From positions 1-48,381 of the forward strand of contig NZ_NIPR01000020.1 in NCBI RefSeq assembly GCF_002872255.1: a stretch of DNA of 48,381 bases. The letters are read 5' to 3'. The translations under genes were made by a program, and so were the position numbers. The DNA comes from Companilactobacillus nuruki. GTDB lineage: Bacteria > Bacillota > Bacilli > Lactobacillales > Lactobacillaceae. The notes under the pieces were generated by a model. It was not told where the DNA came from. It saw only the letters and a list, made by a program, of their open reading frames with translations, and did no database searches. Positions 17,029 to 25,731 of the stretch are shown here, piece by piece (position 1 is the stretch's first letter; each line of letters begins with the position of its first letter).

Positions 17029-17057
17029 GTGCAAAATGCTGTGCAAAACGTTTTGCA
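17029..17057. repeat. short repeats between integrase relic and tRNA-Leu
   Basis: GTGCAAAA occurs at 17029-17036 and again at 17041-17048, 12 bases apart. The second copy merges into the perfect palindrome TGCAAAACGTTTTGCA (17042-17057). Such repeats next to an integrase tail may be arm-type binding sites of the lost element. The spacing does not match the CcpA cre consensus. Confidence 0.4.
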
Positions 17058-17083
17058 TTTATATAAAATTAAAGAAAAATAAA

Positions 17084-17126
17084 AAGAGACTAAAACCAAT
17101 ATTATCAATGGTTTTAGTCTCTTTTG
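17084..17126. terminator. bidirectional terminator, mainly for tRNA-Leu
   Basis: GAGACTAAAACCA and TGGTTTTAGTCTC form a 13-base stem with T runs on both sides. On the minus strand it ends the tRNA-Leu transcript. Confidence 0.85.
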
Positions 17127-17148
17127 AAATTATATGAAACTATCTGAA

Positions 17149-17232
17149 TACCGCTGGTGGGATTCGAACCCATACCTAGAAAACTAGACAGCGACCTGAA
17201 CACTGCGCGTCTGCCAATTCCGCCACAGCGGC
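17149..17232 (-). tRNA. tRNA-Leu (anticodon CAG)
   Basis: An 84-base cloverleaf with acceptor GCCGCTG, D-arm GGCGGAATTGGCAGACGC, anticodon stem CAGTG/CGCTG with loop TTCAGGT (anticodon CAG), a long variable arm as in leucine tRNAs, and T-arm GGGTTCGAATCCC. The first acceptor pair is a G-U wobble. CCA is not encoded. Its 3' end faces the integrase relic. Confidence 0.93.
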
Positions 17233-17299
17233 ATATCAATACAAATAATCCCTAAATTAGATTACAATTAAAATGATACTACAAATGGAGGCCATTGTA

Positions 17300-18145
17300 A
17301 TGAAAAATATTAGTAAAAATGTTCTAACTCAGGTTATCAAACCAAGAAATCCTGAATCTTACAAAGGCAATTATGGAAAAGTTTTAATAATAGCTGGTTC
17401 TACTCTCTTCGGTGGGGCAGCCATTCTTTGCAGCAGTGCTGCCATCGCCTCAGGTGCCGGTCTGGTTACTGTTGCGACCACTCCAGAAAAATTCACCGCT
17501 TTAAATGTCAAAATTCCTGAAGCAATGACACTTGATTATCATCATAAAAAAGAATTATTAAATGCTATCCATAATAATTCCGTCATAGCAATTGGACCTG
17601 GTCTTGGTACCTCAAGCATAGCCAAGGGATTAGTCAAGACAGTTCTTGAAAACACTACCGCCAAACAAACAGTCATCTTCGATGCTTCCGCCCTTACCGT
17701 TATTGCTGAGGAAAAATTTATATTGGACACCCCATCTAATATAATCATGACTCCTCATCAAGGAGAATGGCAACGGTTATCAAACTTAGATATTCCTAAC
17801 CAAACCGTTGCCAATAATCTTCAAAAACTTCAAGAATTAAATTCTAAGTCAGTCCTAGTACTAAAAAAACATTTCTCTGAAATCTACTATCAGGACCAAA
17901 TTTTAAAAATAGCAGCTGGAAACCCTGGAATGGCAACTGGTGGTATGGGCGATACATTGACTGGTATTATTGCAGGCTTTGTAGGTCAATTTGGATATTC
18001 GGTCCAAACAATTTCGGCGGCTTTACTAATTCACAGCACAATTGCTGATAAAATAAATCAAAAAGAATATGTTGTTTTGCCAACTAAAGTAATCGATAAA
18101 CTGCCCAAGTATATGTCTAAATACAGTTCAAGGAGTAGTAAATAA
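17300..18145 (+). CDS. nnrD: ADP-dependent (S)-NAD(P)H-hydrate dehydratase
   Basis: Repairs hydrated NADH and NADPH. It is a ribokinase-like fold equivalent to the C-terminal half of E. coli YjeF/Nnr, here as a stand-alone 281-residue enzyme. Diagnostic segments are NYGKVLIIAGSTLFGGAAIL near the N terminus, IGPGLGTS (~95-102), TPHQGEW, and the ATP/active-site stretch NPGMATGGMGDTLTGIIAGF. GGAGG lies eight bases before the ATG at 17300, so the earlier ATG at 17273 is not used. The esterase gene begins three bases after its stop codon, so the two form an operon. No epimerase half (NnrE) is visible in the window. Confidence 0.9.
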   Translation: MKNISKNVLTQVIKPRNPESYKGNYGKVLIIAGSTLFGGAAILCSSAAIASGAGLVTVATTPEKFTALNVKIPEAMTLDYHHKKELLNAIHNNSVIAIGPGLGTSSIAKGLVKTVLENTTAKQTVIFDASALTVIAEEKFILDTPSNIIMTPHQGEWQRLSNLDIPNQTVANNLQKLQELNSKSVLVLKKHFSEIYYQDQILKIAAGNPGMATGGMGDTLTGIIAGFVGQFGYSVQTISAALLIHSTIADKINQKEYVVLPTKVIDKLPKYMSKYSSRSSK

Positions 18146-18147
18146 CT

Positions 18148-18999
18148 TTGAAAAAAATTATCGACGTGAATCTGGATCAAGATAGACTACTGATCGACAG
18201 CAATATTACTTACGCTCAGGTACCCGGTTGGCTCCACCAAACTACTAGAGATCTCCATCTTTCGATAATCCGACATGATAAAAGGTTTGATGAAAAAAAA
18301 TTTCCAGTTATCTTTTGGTTCTCTGGTGGTGCCTGGATGGATATTGATTACAATATCCACCTAGCCAATTTAATTGACTATGCGAGAAAAGGGTTTGTAA
18401 TCGTTGATGTTGAATATCGAGATAGTAATAAAGTTCGTTTTCCCGGTCAATTACAAGATGTTAAAGCAGCAATTCGTTACATCAAAAGTCAATCAGAAAA
18501 ATATCAAATTGACACTAAAAAAATAATCGCTATGGGTGAATCAGCCGGAGGATACTTAGCAACGATGTTAGGAGTAACCAATGGCATTGAAAAATTTGAT
18601 GTTGGTCAAAATTTAAACTATTCGAGCAATATCAATCTTGTTGTTACTTGGTCTGGCGTAGTCGACCCCTTGACTACTATGCAGAGCACCCTAAATGATA
18701 CTCATGATCTTATTTATCAAAATTTCTTAGGTAAAAAGCCAGACCAAGCTCCTACATTAAATAAGCGTGCTAATCCATTGGAATACATTAATTCACAGAC
18801 CGTTCCTTTCTTTATCCTTCATGGGACTGAAGATTCAATTGTTCCCCTAATCAATGCTGACAGGCTTAACAATAAATTATCTGATAATAATATTCCGACA
18901 GAATTTATCGTCGTACGCGATGCCAAACATATGGACCCCAGATTTTGGCAACCACGAATAACTAATTTAGTAACTGAGTTCATTTCTCAATACATCTAG
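18148..18999 (+). CDS. alpha/beta-hydrolase, carboxylesterase/BD-FAE type
   Basis: The product is 283 residues in the hormone-sensitive-lipase-like or BD-FAE esterase group. The oxyanion-hole motif is FSGGAWMD (~56-63), the nucleophile elbow is AMGESAGGYLA (catalytic Ser ~134), the acid lies in HGTEDSIVPL and the histidine in DAKHMD. Substrate unknown; small acyl esters are likely. The start codon appears to be TTG, with AAGGAG about 12 bases upstream inside the end of nnrD. That spacing is long, so the exact start is less certain. It is co-transcribed with nnrD. Confidence 0.82.
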   Translation: MKKIIDVNLDQDRLLIDSNITYAQVPGWLHQTTRDLHLSIIRHDKRFDEKKFPVIFWFSGGAWMDIDYNIHLANLIDYARKGFVIVDVEYRDSNKVRFPGQLQDVKAAIRYIKSQSEKYQIDTKKIIAMGESAGGYLATMLGVTNGIEKFDVGQNLNYSSNINLVVTWSGVVDPLTTMQSTLNDTHDLIYQNFLGKKPDQAPTLNKRANPLEYINSQTVPFFILHGTEDSIVPLINADRLNNKLSDNNIPTEFIVVRDAKHMDPRFWQPRITNLVTEFISQYI

Positions 19000-19020
19000 A
19001 AAAATAATTTGTTTTATTCA

Positions 19021-19066
19021 AAAAAGAAGCTAGCAATCAAAATTGATTACTAGCTCATTTTTAACT
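19021..19066. terminator. bidirectional terminator between esterase and murJ-like gene
   Basis: GCTAG and AATCA pair with TGATT and CTAGC (stem between 19029 and 19054), with T-rich tails in both orientations. Confidence 0.8.
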
Positions 19067-19090
19067 TTCGTGTTAATATTTTTTGTATTT

Positions 19091-20776
19091 TTATCTAATA
19101 TTAAAAATTCTTCTAATTCTTTCGACACGTACTCCCAAAATTTTATCAGCCAATGATGTCTTCAAAACCAAGTAACCATAAACTACACCACCGAGACCTG
19201 CTTCTAATATCAAAACTACCACACTGATAATTCGATCTGAGTTACCCACAAAATGGAAAACAATGAAATTAACAATCATGACTGAAATAAACATAATCAA
19301 TGAGAATAAAATAATTCCACTGATACGACGCGAAATTCTTCCGGTATCAAACGGATAAACGGAATGTAATTCACGTAACATTAACCAGCAAACAACCGCC
19401 ATACCAATACTTGTTGCCACCAAAGGACCAAACTCATGGAATAACCAAATCATTGGTAGTTGTGCTACCACCTTAACAATGAATCCATAAACAAAATATT
19501 TAATTGCCAATCTATTACGATATAACGCCTGTAAAACAGCCGACAAAACTGTGAATAATCCCAGTAGAATTGAAATAACTGACGAAAATTGTAACATCAA
19601 AACTCCCAAGGAATCATAACGATAAAATGTTGTCCACAATGGTTGTGCAACTGCATACATTCCTAATGAAGCGGGAATCATAATGAAGAAAAACAATTCC
19701 AAAGTATTAGAAATCTGATCTTCGATATCTTCTTTATTTCCTTTAGAATATAATCCGGAAAGAATTGGAACTGCTGTCACAGCCATTGCTGTTGAAAGAG
19801 AAACAATGATCATGATTAACTTATTAGCTTGAAAACCAAATAATGAATAGTAATTATCCAATTGTGCGCCAGTTGCATTCACAAATAATCTCATGAATTG
19901 ATTAAATGTCGATTGATCATATAAATTGAAGAAAGTAATCCCTGCATCTAAAATAATAAATGGAACAGCTTGTTCAAAAATTTCTTTAGTAAAATTATTC
20001 TCATTTACATCAGCAACTGGTTGACCGTTACGTGATAATCGCCTCAGTTTCGGCAATCGACGCAATAAAGCCAATATTAGAATCCCAATTGCAACTGCAG
20101 CACCTATAAAAGCGGCAAATGTTGATTGAACAACAGCATTAATATAGCTACCTTTATTGACAACCATGATAATATACGTTGCTATCAACATATAAATAAC
20201 ACGAGCAATTTGCTCAATAAATTGAGAAATAGCTGAAGGCGCCATGTCAGAATATCCTTGAAGATACCCTCTCAGGATACTAAGAATTGGAATTATCAAA
20301 ACTGCAACCGCCAATGACTTAATAACAGGAATACTTCTAGGATCTCCATCTGTAAATAAAGTTGCTAATACTGGAGCACCAAAATACATCACTGCACCAA
20401 ATATAACTCCCATAAAGGTCATTATCTTAAGGCCATGTTTAAATAACTTATTACCAGTTGAATATTGATCCAAAGCATTGTAATGTGAGATTTGTTTCGA
20501 AATTGCACCTGGAATACCTGCAGTCGAAATAATCAAAAATAAACTATAAATATTGTAGCCTTTAGCAAATAACGCATTAGCAGCTGGATAATAAGAACCC
20601 ATCCAAGCCATCCATGGGATAATATATATTGCTCCCAAAATACGTGAAAAGATACTACCAGCCGTCATCCAAGCTGATCCTCGTAGCATAGTATCTTGCG
20701 AGGAATCCTCAGGGTCCATTACTGGCATAACCTCTTCCTCAGCACGGTTATTATTTCCGCTCAAAACATGCACCAC
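19091..20776 (-). CDS. murJ: lipid II flippase of the MurJ/YtgP type (MVF superfamily)
   Basis: A 561-residue protein with about 14 membrane helices after a polar N-terminal stretch. The N-terminal helix region GSAWMTAGSIFSRILGAIY followed by IIPWMAW and the segment GIPGAISKQISHYNA are typical of the YtgP branch, which acts as MurJ in Bacillus and streptococci. The alternative is a polysaccharide (Wzx) flippase, which has the same fold. The start is uncertain. The frame opens with GTG codons at 20776 and 20773, but AAGGTGG overlaps them; a TTG at 20764 sits eight bases from it. TATAAT with extended TGC (minus strand, 20796-20801) is the probable promoter. Confidence 0.82.
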   Translation of the reverse strand: MVHVLSGNNNRAEEEVMPVMDPEDSSQDTMLRGSAWMTAGSIFSRILGAIYIIPWMAWMGSYYPAANALFAKGYNIYSLFLIISTAGIPGAISKQISHYNALDQYSTGNKLFKHGLKIMTFMGVIFGAVMYFGAPVLATLFTDGDPRSIPVIKSLAVAVLIIPILSILRGYLQGYSDMAPSAISQFIEQIARVIYMLIATYIIMVVNKGSYINAVVQSTFAAFIGAAVAIGILILALLRRLPKLRRLSRNGQPVADVNENNFTKEIFEQAVPFIILDAGITFFNLYDQSTFNQFMRLFVNATGAQLDNYYSLFGFQANKLIMIIVSLSTAMAVTAVPILSGLYSKGNKEDIEDQISNTLELFFFIMIPASLGMYAVAQPLWTTFYRYDSLGVLMLQFSSVISILLGLFTVLSAVLQALYRNRLAIKYFVYGFIVKVVAQLPMIWLFHEFGPLVATSIGMAVVCWLMLRELHSVYPFDTGRISRRISGIILFSLIMFISVMIVNFIVFHFVGNSDRIISVVVLILEAGLGGVVYGYLVLKTSLADKILGVRVERIRRIFNIR

Positions 20777-20795
20777 CTTAAAAACTGTCCATTTA

Positions 20796-20840
20796 ATTAT
20801 AGCAAAGTTCTCTTCCTAAAAATTTTAAATTACACTTAAA
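20796..20840 (-). promoter_or_regulatory. murJ promoter with a CiaR-box-like repeat
   Basis: On the minus strand an extended -10 (TGCTATAAT; -10 hexamer at 20796-20801) precedes murJ. Upstream, 20824-20840 reads TTTAAG-TGTAA-TTTAAA, one base from the CiaR consensus. The gap to the -10 is 22 bases rather than ten, so activation in the standard way is doubtful. The rest of the 306-base gap (20777-21082) is AT-rich with the leuS terminator at its right end. ACGTAATTAT occurs twice there and nothing else is recognised. Confidence 0.35.
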
Positions 20841-21048
20841 TTCGCTAAAAAGCAAATTTATTTCTAAAAAATAGATTTACTTTGCAAAATAAAGGATTTG
20901 TAAAATACTCTTCCAAATAAGAAATTCTTGTTAAGAGTACTTAAAAATAAAAACTCACTCAAAACACTCCGTTTTACGTAATTATTCGTTAATTTTCTTC
21001 ATATAATATATTATTTTAGACGTAATTATCTAAATATCTTTAATATCA

Positions 21049-21081
21049 AAAAGAGCTTCGGAATAATTCCGAAGCTCTTTT
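21049..21081 (-). terminator. leuS terminator
   Basis: AAGAGCTTCGGAA and TTCCGAAGCTCTT form a near-perfect stem around a TAA-type loop just after the leuS stop codon. The minus-strand tail contains T runs. Confidence 0.85.
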
Positions 21082-21082
21082 A

Positions 21083-23497
21083 TTATTTAACAACAATATT
21101 AACAATTTTATTAGGAATTACAATAACCTTAACAATCTTCTTATCACCAATAAATTTTTGAACCTTTTCATCATCTGTAGCAAGTTTTTCTAAATCTTCT
21201 TTTGACGTTCCATTAGCAACTTCAACTTTATCCCTTAACTTACCATTTACTTGAATAATAATTTCAACTGTATCTGAAACTAATTTACTTTCATCATATG
21301 TTGGCCATTTTGCATATGAAATAGATTCAGTATGTCCGAATTTACTCCAAAGTTCTTCCATCATGTGCGGCGCAATTGGAGCCAACAATTGAACTATTCC
21401 ATCAGCATAGGTCTTAGGCATATGATCAACCTTGTGAGCTTCATTAACAAAGACCATCATTTGTGAGATAGCAGTATTAAAATGCAAAGCATCAAAATCT
21501 TCAGTTACCTTTTTGACGGTTTCGTTATAAACTTTATCAAGTTTACCATCATTGGTATCAGTCAAATAGTCTTCTTTAATAGTACTATAATCATCATCAT
21601 TGACAAACAAATTCCATACACGATCTAAGAACTTAGAAGAACCTGAAAGTCCATTTTCAGACCAGGCAATTGAAGCATCTAATGGTCCCATAAACATTTC
21701 ATAAGTTCTCAACGTATCTGCACCATATGAATCAACAACATCATCAGGATTAACAACATTACCCTTTGATTTAGACATTTTTTCATGACCTTTTCCAAGG
21801 ATCATACCTTGATTAAAGAGTTTTTGGAATGGTTCCTTAGTTGGAACAACGCCTAAATCGTACAGTACTTTATGCCAGAATCTTGCATACAACAAGTGCA
21901 ACACAGCATGTTCTGCTCCACCAATATAAAGATCAACTGGCAACCATTGTTTCAATAGGTCATAATCAGCCAATTCTTTGTCATTATGTGGGTCGATATA
22001 TCTCAAGTAGTACCATGATGAACCAGCCCATTGTGGCATAGTATTAGTTTCACGACGACCTTTACGTCCATTCTTATCAACCACATTTACCCAATCTGTC
22101 AAGTTTGCTAATGGGCTTTCGCCGGTACCCGATGGTTTAATATCTGAATCTTCAGGCAACTTCAATGGTAATTCATCCTCTGGTACTAATGAAGTTGTGC
22201 CATCTTCCCAATGAATAACAGGAATTGGTTCACCCCAATATCTTTGACGAGAGAAGACCCAATCACGAAGACGATAATTAACTTTCTTTTCACCGATACC
22301 CTTATCCTCTAGGTATTCAACTGCGTGATTTATAGCATCTTCTTTATTCAATCCGTCTAAGAAATCTGAATTAATATGTTTTCCATCACCTGTAATAGCA
22401 CCAGATTCAAGATCACCTTCAATAACTTGTGTCATTGGTAGATGGAATTTTATAGCAAAAGCAAAATCACGATCATCATGAGCAGGTACTGCCATAACAG
22501 CACCCGTTCCGTATGTAACCAGAACATAGTCAGAAATCCAAATTGGAATTCTCTTGCCATTTACCGGGTTAATTGCATAAGCACCCGTGAAAACACCAGT
22601 TTTTTCATCATTCAAATCCGTTCTATCAAGATCTGATTTATGAGAAACTTCTTCTTTATAAGCAGCAACGGCTTCTTTTTGTTCTGAAGTCGTAATCTTA
22701 TCAACTAGCTTATGTTCTGGAGCAAGTGTCATGTATTCAACACCAAAAATAGTATCAGGTCTTGTAGTAAAGACATTGATTTTATCATCAGAATCAGCAA
22801 CTGGGAAAGTAATCTGAGCACCAACTGAGCGTCCAATCCAGTTTCTTTGCATTTCTTTAATACTTTCTGGCCAGTCAATATCGTCTAGGTCATCTAAAAG
22901 TCTGTCCGCATAGGCAGTTATCTTTAACATCCATTGACGCATTGGTTTTCTAACAACGGGAAAACCACCACGTTCAGTCTTGCCATCAATGATCTCTTCG
23001 TTTGCAACAACGGTACCCAGATCAGGTGACCAATTAACTAATGTTTCGGACTCATAAGCCAAGCCCTTTTTATACATTTGTTCAAAGATCCATTGAGTCC
23101 ATTTATAAAACTTAGGATCAGTAGTTTGAACTTCACGATCCCAATCATATGAAAAACCAAGAGAGTTAATTTGACGTTTAAAGTTTTGAATATTTTTTTC
23201 TGTGAAATCTGCTGGTGTATGACCAGTATTTAATGCATATTGTTCAGCTGGTAATCCAAAAGCATCAAATCCCATTGGATGTAATACATTATACCCTTGA
23301 GCACGTTTCATTCTGGCAATAATATCAGTTGCTGTATATCCTTCAGGATGTCCAACGTGAAGACCTTGACCTGATGGATATGGGAACATATCCAAAGCAT
23401 AAAAGTTCTTTTTACTTGGATCATTTGTTGTTTTAAAAGTATCGTTTTCTTTCCAATACTTTTGCCATTTCTTTTCTACAGTATTGTGATTGTACAT
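21083..23497 (-). CDS. leuS: leucyl-tRNA synthetase
   Basis: Class I synthetase charging tRNA-Leu. The product is 804 residues from the ATG at 23497, preceded by AGGAGG with six bases spacing; the upstream extension to 23515 is rejected. Motifs: the HIGH-equivalent [12 protein letters not shown] (~49-60), an inserted CP1 editing domain ([20 protein letters not shown] and [15 protein letters not shown]), and [10 protein letters not shown]. Length and architecture match bacterial LeuRS. It is regulated by the T-box leader directly upstream. Confidence 0.97.
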   Translation of the reverse strand: MYNHNTVEKKWQKYWKENDTFKTTNDPSKKNFYALDMFPYPSGQGLHVGHPEGYTATDIIARMKRAQGYNVLHPMGFDAFGLPAEQYALNTGHTPADFTEKNIQNFKRQINSLGFSYDWDREVQTTDPKFYKWTQWIFEQMYKKGLAYESETLVNWSPDLGTVVANEEIIDGKTERGGFPVVRKPMRQWMLKITAYADRLLDDLDDIDWPESIKEMQRNWIGRSVGAQITFPVADSDDKINVFTTRPDTIFGVEYMTLAPEHKLVDKITTSEQKEAVAAYKEEVSHKSDLDRTDLNDEKTGVFTGAYAINPVNGKRIPIWISDYVLVTYGTGAVMAVPAHDDRDFAFAIKFHLPMTQVIEGDLESGAITGDGKHINSDFLDGLNKEDAINHAVEYLEDKGIGEKKVNYRLRDWVFSRQRYWGEPIPVIHWEDGTTSLVPEDELPLKLPEDSDIKPSGTGESPLANLTDWVNVVDKNGRKGRRETNTMPQWAGSSWYYLRYIDPHNDKELADYDLLKQWLPVDLYIGGAEHAVLHLLYARFWHKVLYDLGVVPTKEPFQKLFNQGMILGKGHEKMSKSKGNVVNPDDVVDSYGADTLRTYEMFMGPLDASIAWSENGLSGSSKFLDRVWNLFVNDDDYSTIKEDYLTDTNDGKLDKVYNETVKKVTEDFDALHFNTAISQMMVFVNEAHKVDHMPKTYADGIVQLLAPIAPHMMEELWSKFGHTESISYAKWPTYDESKLVSDTVEIIIQVNGKLRDKVEVANGTSKEDLEKLATDDEKVQKFIGDKKIVKVIVIPNKIVNIVVK

Positions 23498-23510
23498 ATT
23501 TTTCCTCCTA

Positions 23511-23742
23511 TACAAAAAAAGTCCTATGATTATATATTAATCATAGGACGAGTTATCGCGTTACCACCTAAGTTCCGTACTAAAGTACGACTCTTGAAAT
23601 CCTTAACGAGGATAAAACGTAGTCACTTACTCAAGTTCGGCAACTATTATCAGTGGACGAGTTCGAAAATAAAAACCTACGCATTCACATCCCCATGCGC
23701 TTTCTGAAAAGTATTTTATTATCTACTACTTCCGTTGTTATA
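23511..23742 (-). promoter_or_regulatory. leucine T-box riboswitch of leuS
   Basis: On the minus strand the leader contains a Stem I region with AGAAAGCGCATGG and a GAACTCG specifier loop (23658-23664). The specifier would be CTC (Leu; complement at 23659-23661). The conserved T-box AGGTGGTAACGCG spans 23557-23569. A strong terminator hairpin follows, GTCCTATGATT pairing with AATCATAGGAC (23521-23549), ended by a T run. Uncharged tRNA-Leu(GAG) would stabilise the antiterminator and allow leuS transcription. Confidence 0.9.
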
Positions 23743-23743
23743 T

Positions 23744-23772
23744 ATCTTATACCATTAATGTTTGTCCGACAA
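23744..23772 (-). promoter_or_regulatory. leuS promoter overlapping the stop codon of the upstream hydrolase gene
   Basis: On the minus strand TTGTCG (23767-23772) and TAAGAT (23744-23749) are separated by exactly 17 bases. The -35 lies in the last codons of the glucosaminidase gene, and the -10 begins with its TAA stop codon. The predicted start is a few bases before the T-box leader, which fits its size. Confidence 0.5.
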
Positions 23773-25000
23773 CCAATAAATCCGAATTTAGTCCATTTAA
23801 TTGGCGGATATTATCAACTGTTGTACCAGCTTGTGAAGCAATAGAATCAATTGTATCACCACTTTGGACTGTAACTGAACTATTCTTACTATTACCTGAA
23901 TTAGAATCATCATTACTGTAATCATTTTGAACACTAATTGTTGAAGAATCACTTTGATCATCTGATGCTACATATTTTTTGACACCATTACGTTCATCTT
24001 GAACAATAACTGGAGCTTGTTGAGTACCATAAGCATCGCCAACATTCCCAGTATCATTTGTACTCGTTGATGTATTCGACAAATTTGTCATTGATAATGG
24101 TTGACCATTTGAACCAATAACTTGAGTAACAATTAAAGTCTTACCAGGATAAATATAATTATCAGTTTTAAGATTATTCAAACTGGTCAAAGTATCTGTT
24201 GTAACATTAAACTTATCTGCAATTGATTGTAGAGTATCACCTTGTGCAACTGTATATGTTTGATCTTTATCAGTTGATGCAGTATCAAACTTAGTCAAGT
24301 CATACTTTTCAATAACACTATTCAATTTATCAGCATATGTGGTATCGGTAGCATAACGACCAGTTAAATACTTAGTAGCATCTTTGTAGGAACTGGTATT
24401 ACTCTTCCAAGCACCCGCGTACATCTGCGAGTTGCCTGAAGTTCCGCCACGAAGTAAAGAAACATAATCTTCAAGAGATTCCTTGTAGGAAGGATACTTT
24501 CTAAAATCGGAACTTATCGAATAAAGACTACCTGTTCCGTCGTCTTCCTGTGTACCCATGTTAACTGATTCACCCTTATAATCACCTTTAATACCAAAAA
24601 GATTATAATTAGGTGAACTAGCAAGTCCACTTGTACCCCATCCACTTTCAACCATTGCTTGTGCAATCATTACTGAAGCGTACAAATCATTATTTGACGC
24701 TAACTTACGAGCTGAATTACCAATATAATCAATAAACTGCTCATCGCCAACCCCTGTTGAGCTAATGGGTGTAGTTGTAACTGCTGAATTTTGATTTAAC
24801 AAATTGCTAACTGACAATGCATCAGCCTTAACGGGTGCTGGAGCAGAGATACTAGTAACTTCAGCTACAGCAGTGCCGACAAACATACTTGATCCTAGAA
24901 TCGACATATTCTTACGTAAATTTGCGTTCTTACTTTTTTTATTATTTAATCTAGTCAATCGACTATCTTCGATTTTGCGTTCACGACGTGTCATAACCAT
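23747..25000 (-). CDS. secreted N-acetylglucosaminidase with two LysM domains
   Basis: A 417-residue peptidoglycan hydrolase. The N terminus is long and basic (MTRRERKIEDSRLTRLNNKK) before a hydrophobic export segment and a likely cleavage after VKA. The GH73 glucosaminidase domain (~85-230) has the catalytic-glutamate region AQAMVESGWGTSGLA, then NYNLFGIKG and YPSYKESLEDY. Two LysM wall-binding modules follow. One is TYTVAQGDTLQSIADKFNVT; the C-terminal one is VTVQSGDTIDSIASQAGTT. They are joined by Ser/Asn/Asp-rich linkers. GGGAGAG lies about 11 bases before the ATG at 25000. It probably takes part in cell separation or wall turnover. No terminator is visible at its end, so read-through into the leuS leader is possible. 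Confidence 0.9.
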   Translation of the reverse strand: MVMTRRERKIEDSRLTRLNNKKSKNANLRKNMSILGSSMFVGTAVAEVTSISAPAPVKADALSVSNLLNQNSAVTTTPISSTGVGDEQFIDYIGNSARKLASNNDLYASVMIAQAMVESGWGTSGLASSPNYNLFGIKGDYKGESVNMGTQEDDGTGSLYSISSDFRKYPSYKESLEDYVSLLRGGTSGNSQMYAGAWKSNTSSYKDATKYLTGRYATDTTYADKLNSVIEKYDLTKFDTASTDKDQTYTVAQGDTLQSIADKFNVTTDTLTSLNNLKTDNYIYPGKTLIVTQVIGSNGQPLSMTNLSNTSTSTNDTGNVGDAYGTQQAPVIVQDERNGVKKYVASDDQSDSSTISVQNDYSNDDSNSGNSKNSSVTVQSGDTIDSIASQAGTTVDNIRQLNGLNSDLLVVGQTLMV

Positions 25001-25080
25001 AAATATCTGCTCTCCCTCAAAACCTTTATACTTTATTATATTTCTTAACAAAAACTTAAACAATAGAGAGATCAAAAAAT

Positions 25081-25731
25081 ATGAAAATATCTGAAAAAAA
25101 AATCATCTTTAATGTACTTTTATTGATAATATTCATCAGCTGGGGCATCAGTGTAGCCTCACATGCACCTTTTATTGGAACATTTGATTCAGCATTAATT
25201 GATCAAATTTATCATCACAACAACTCAAGCATCGACTTTTTCCGGATCATCACCGATATGGGCGATACTTTTCAAACTATTGTTGTAACCGCATTTATCT
25301 TTTTACTCTTAATTATTAAAAAATATTATTATGCTGGAATTTTCTTAGTCCTCAACAAAGTAGTAATTGCTGGTTTAAACAGTTTGATCAAAAATATTAT
25401 CAAACGTCCACGTCCTAGCCATTTACATTATGTCTACGCTGGGGGATATAGCTTTCCCAGTGGACACTCTGCTAGTTCATTTGCCTTATATATTTCAATC
25501 TTAGTTATTAGTTTGTTTATTTTTAAGAAATTAAGTCTCAAAATAATCATCAGTACATTGTGTATTTCCATAGTTCTTTTAATTGGATATAGCCGTATTT
25601 TCTTAGGCGTTCACTATCCAAGTGATGTTCTTGGTGGCTATCTTTTAGCAGCCACCGTTTTAACTTTTAATACTCTATTATTCCGAGCCCAAAATCTTAC
25701 GATTTTTCAACTCCAAGGCATTAAGAAGTAA
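25081..25731 (+). CDS. PAP2-family membrane phosphatase
   Basis: A 216-residue protein with about six membrane helices. It carries the three-part phosphatase signature KRPRPSHLH (~113-121), SFPSGHSASS (~128-137) and GYSRIFLGVHYPSDVLGG (~181-198). Such enzymes dephosphorylate undecaprenyl pyrophosphate or phosphatidyl-glycerol phosphate on the outer face of the membrane; lipid carrier recycling is the likeliest role here. It is divergent from the glucosaminidase gene. Its last 54 bases overlap the 3' end of the convergent MFS gene. Confidence 0.9.
   Translation: MKISEKKIIFNVLLLIIFISWGISVASHAPFIGTFDSALIDQIYHHNNSSIDFFRIITDMGDTFQTIVVTAFIFLLLIIKKYYYAGIFLVLNKVVIAGLNSLIKNIIKRPRPSHLHYVYAGGYSFPSGHSASSFALYISILVISLFIFKKLSLKIIISTLCISIVLLIGYSRIFLGVHYPSDVLGGYLLAATVLTFNTLLFRAQNLTIFQLQGIKK

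Noticed and set aside
17042-17057. Possible CcpA cre site in TGCAAAACGTTTTGCA
   Set aside because: The arms are two bases too far apart for the cre consensus and no sugar gene is near; listed as a repeat instead.
23462-23844. Two overlapping plus-strand frames upstream of leuS
   Set aside because: They lie antisense to the leuS T-box leader and the gene ends, with no ribosome binding site.
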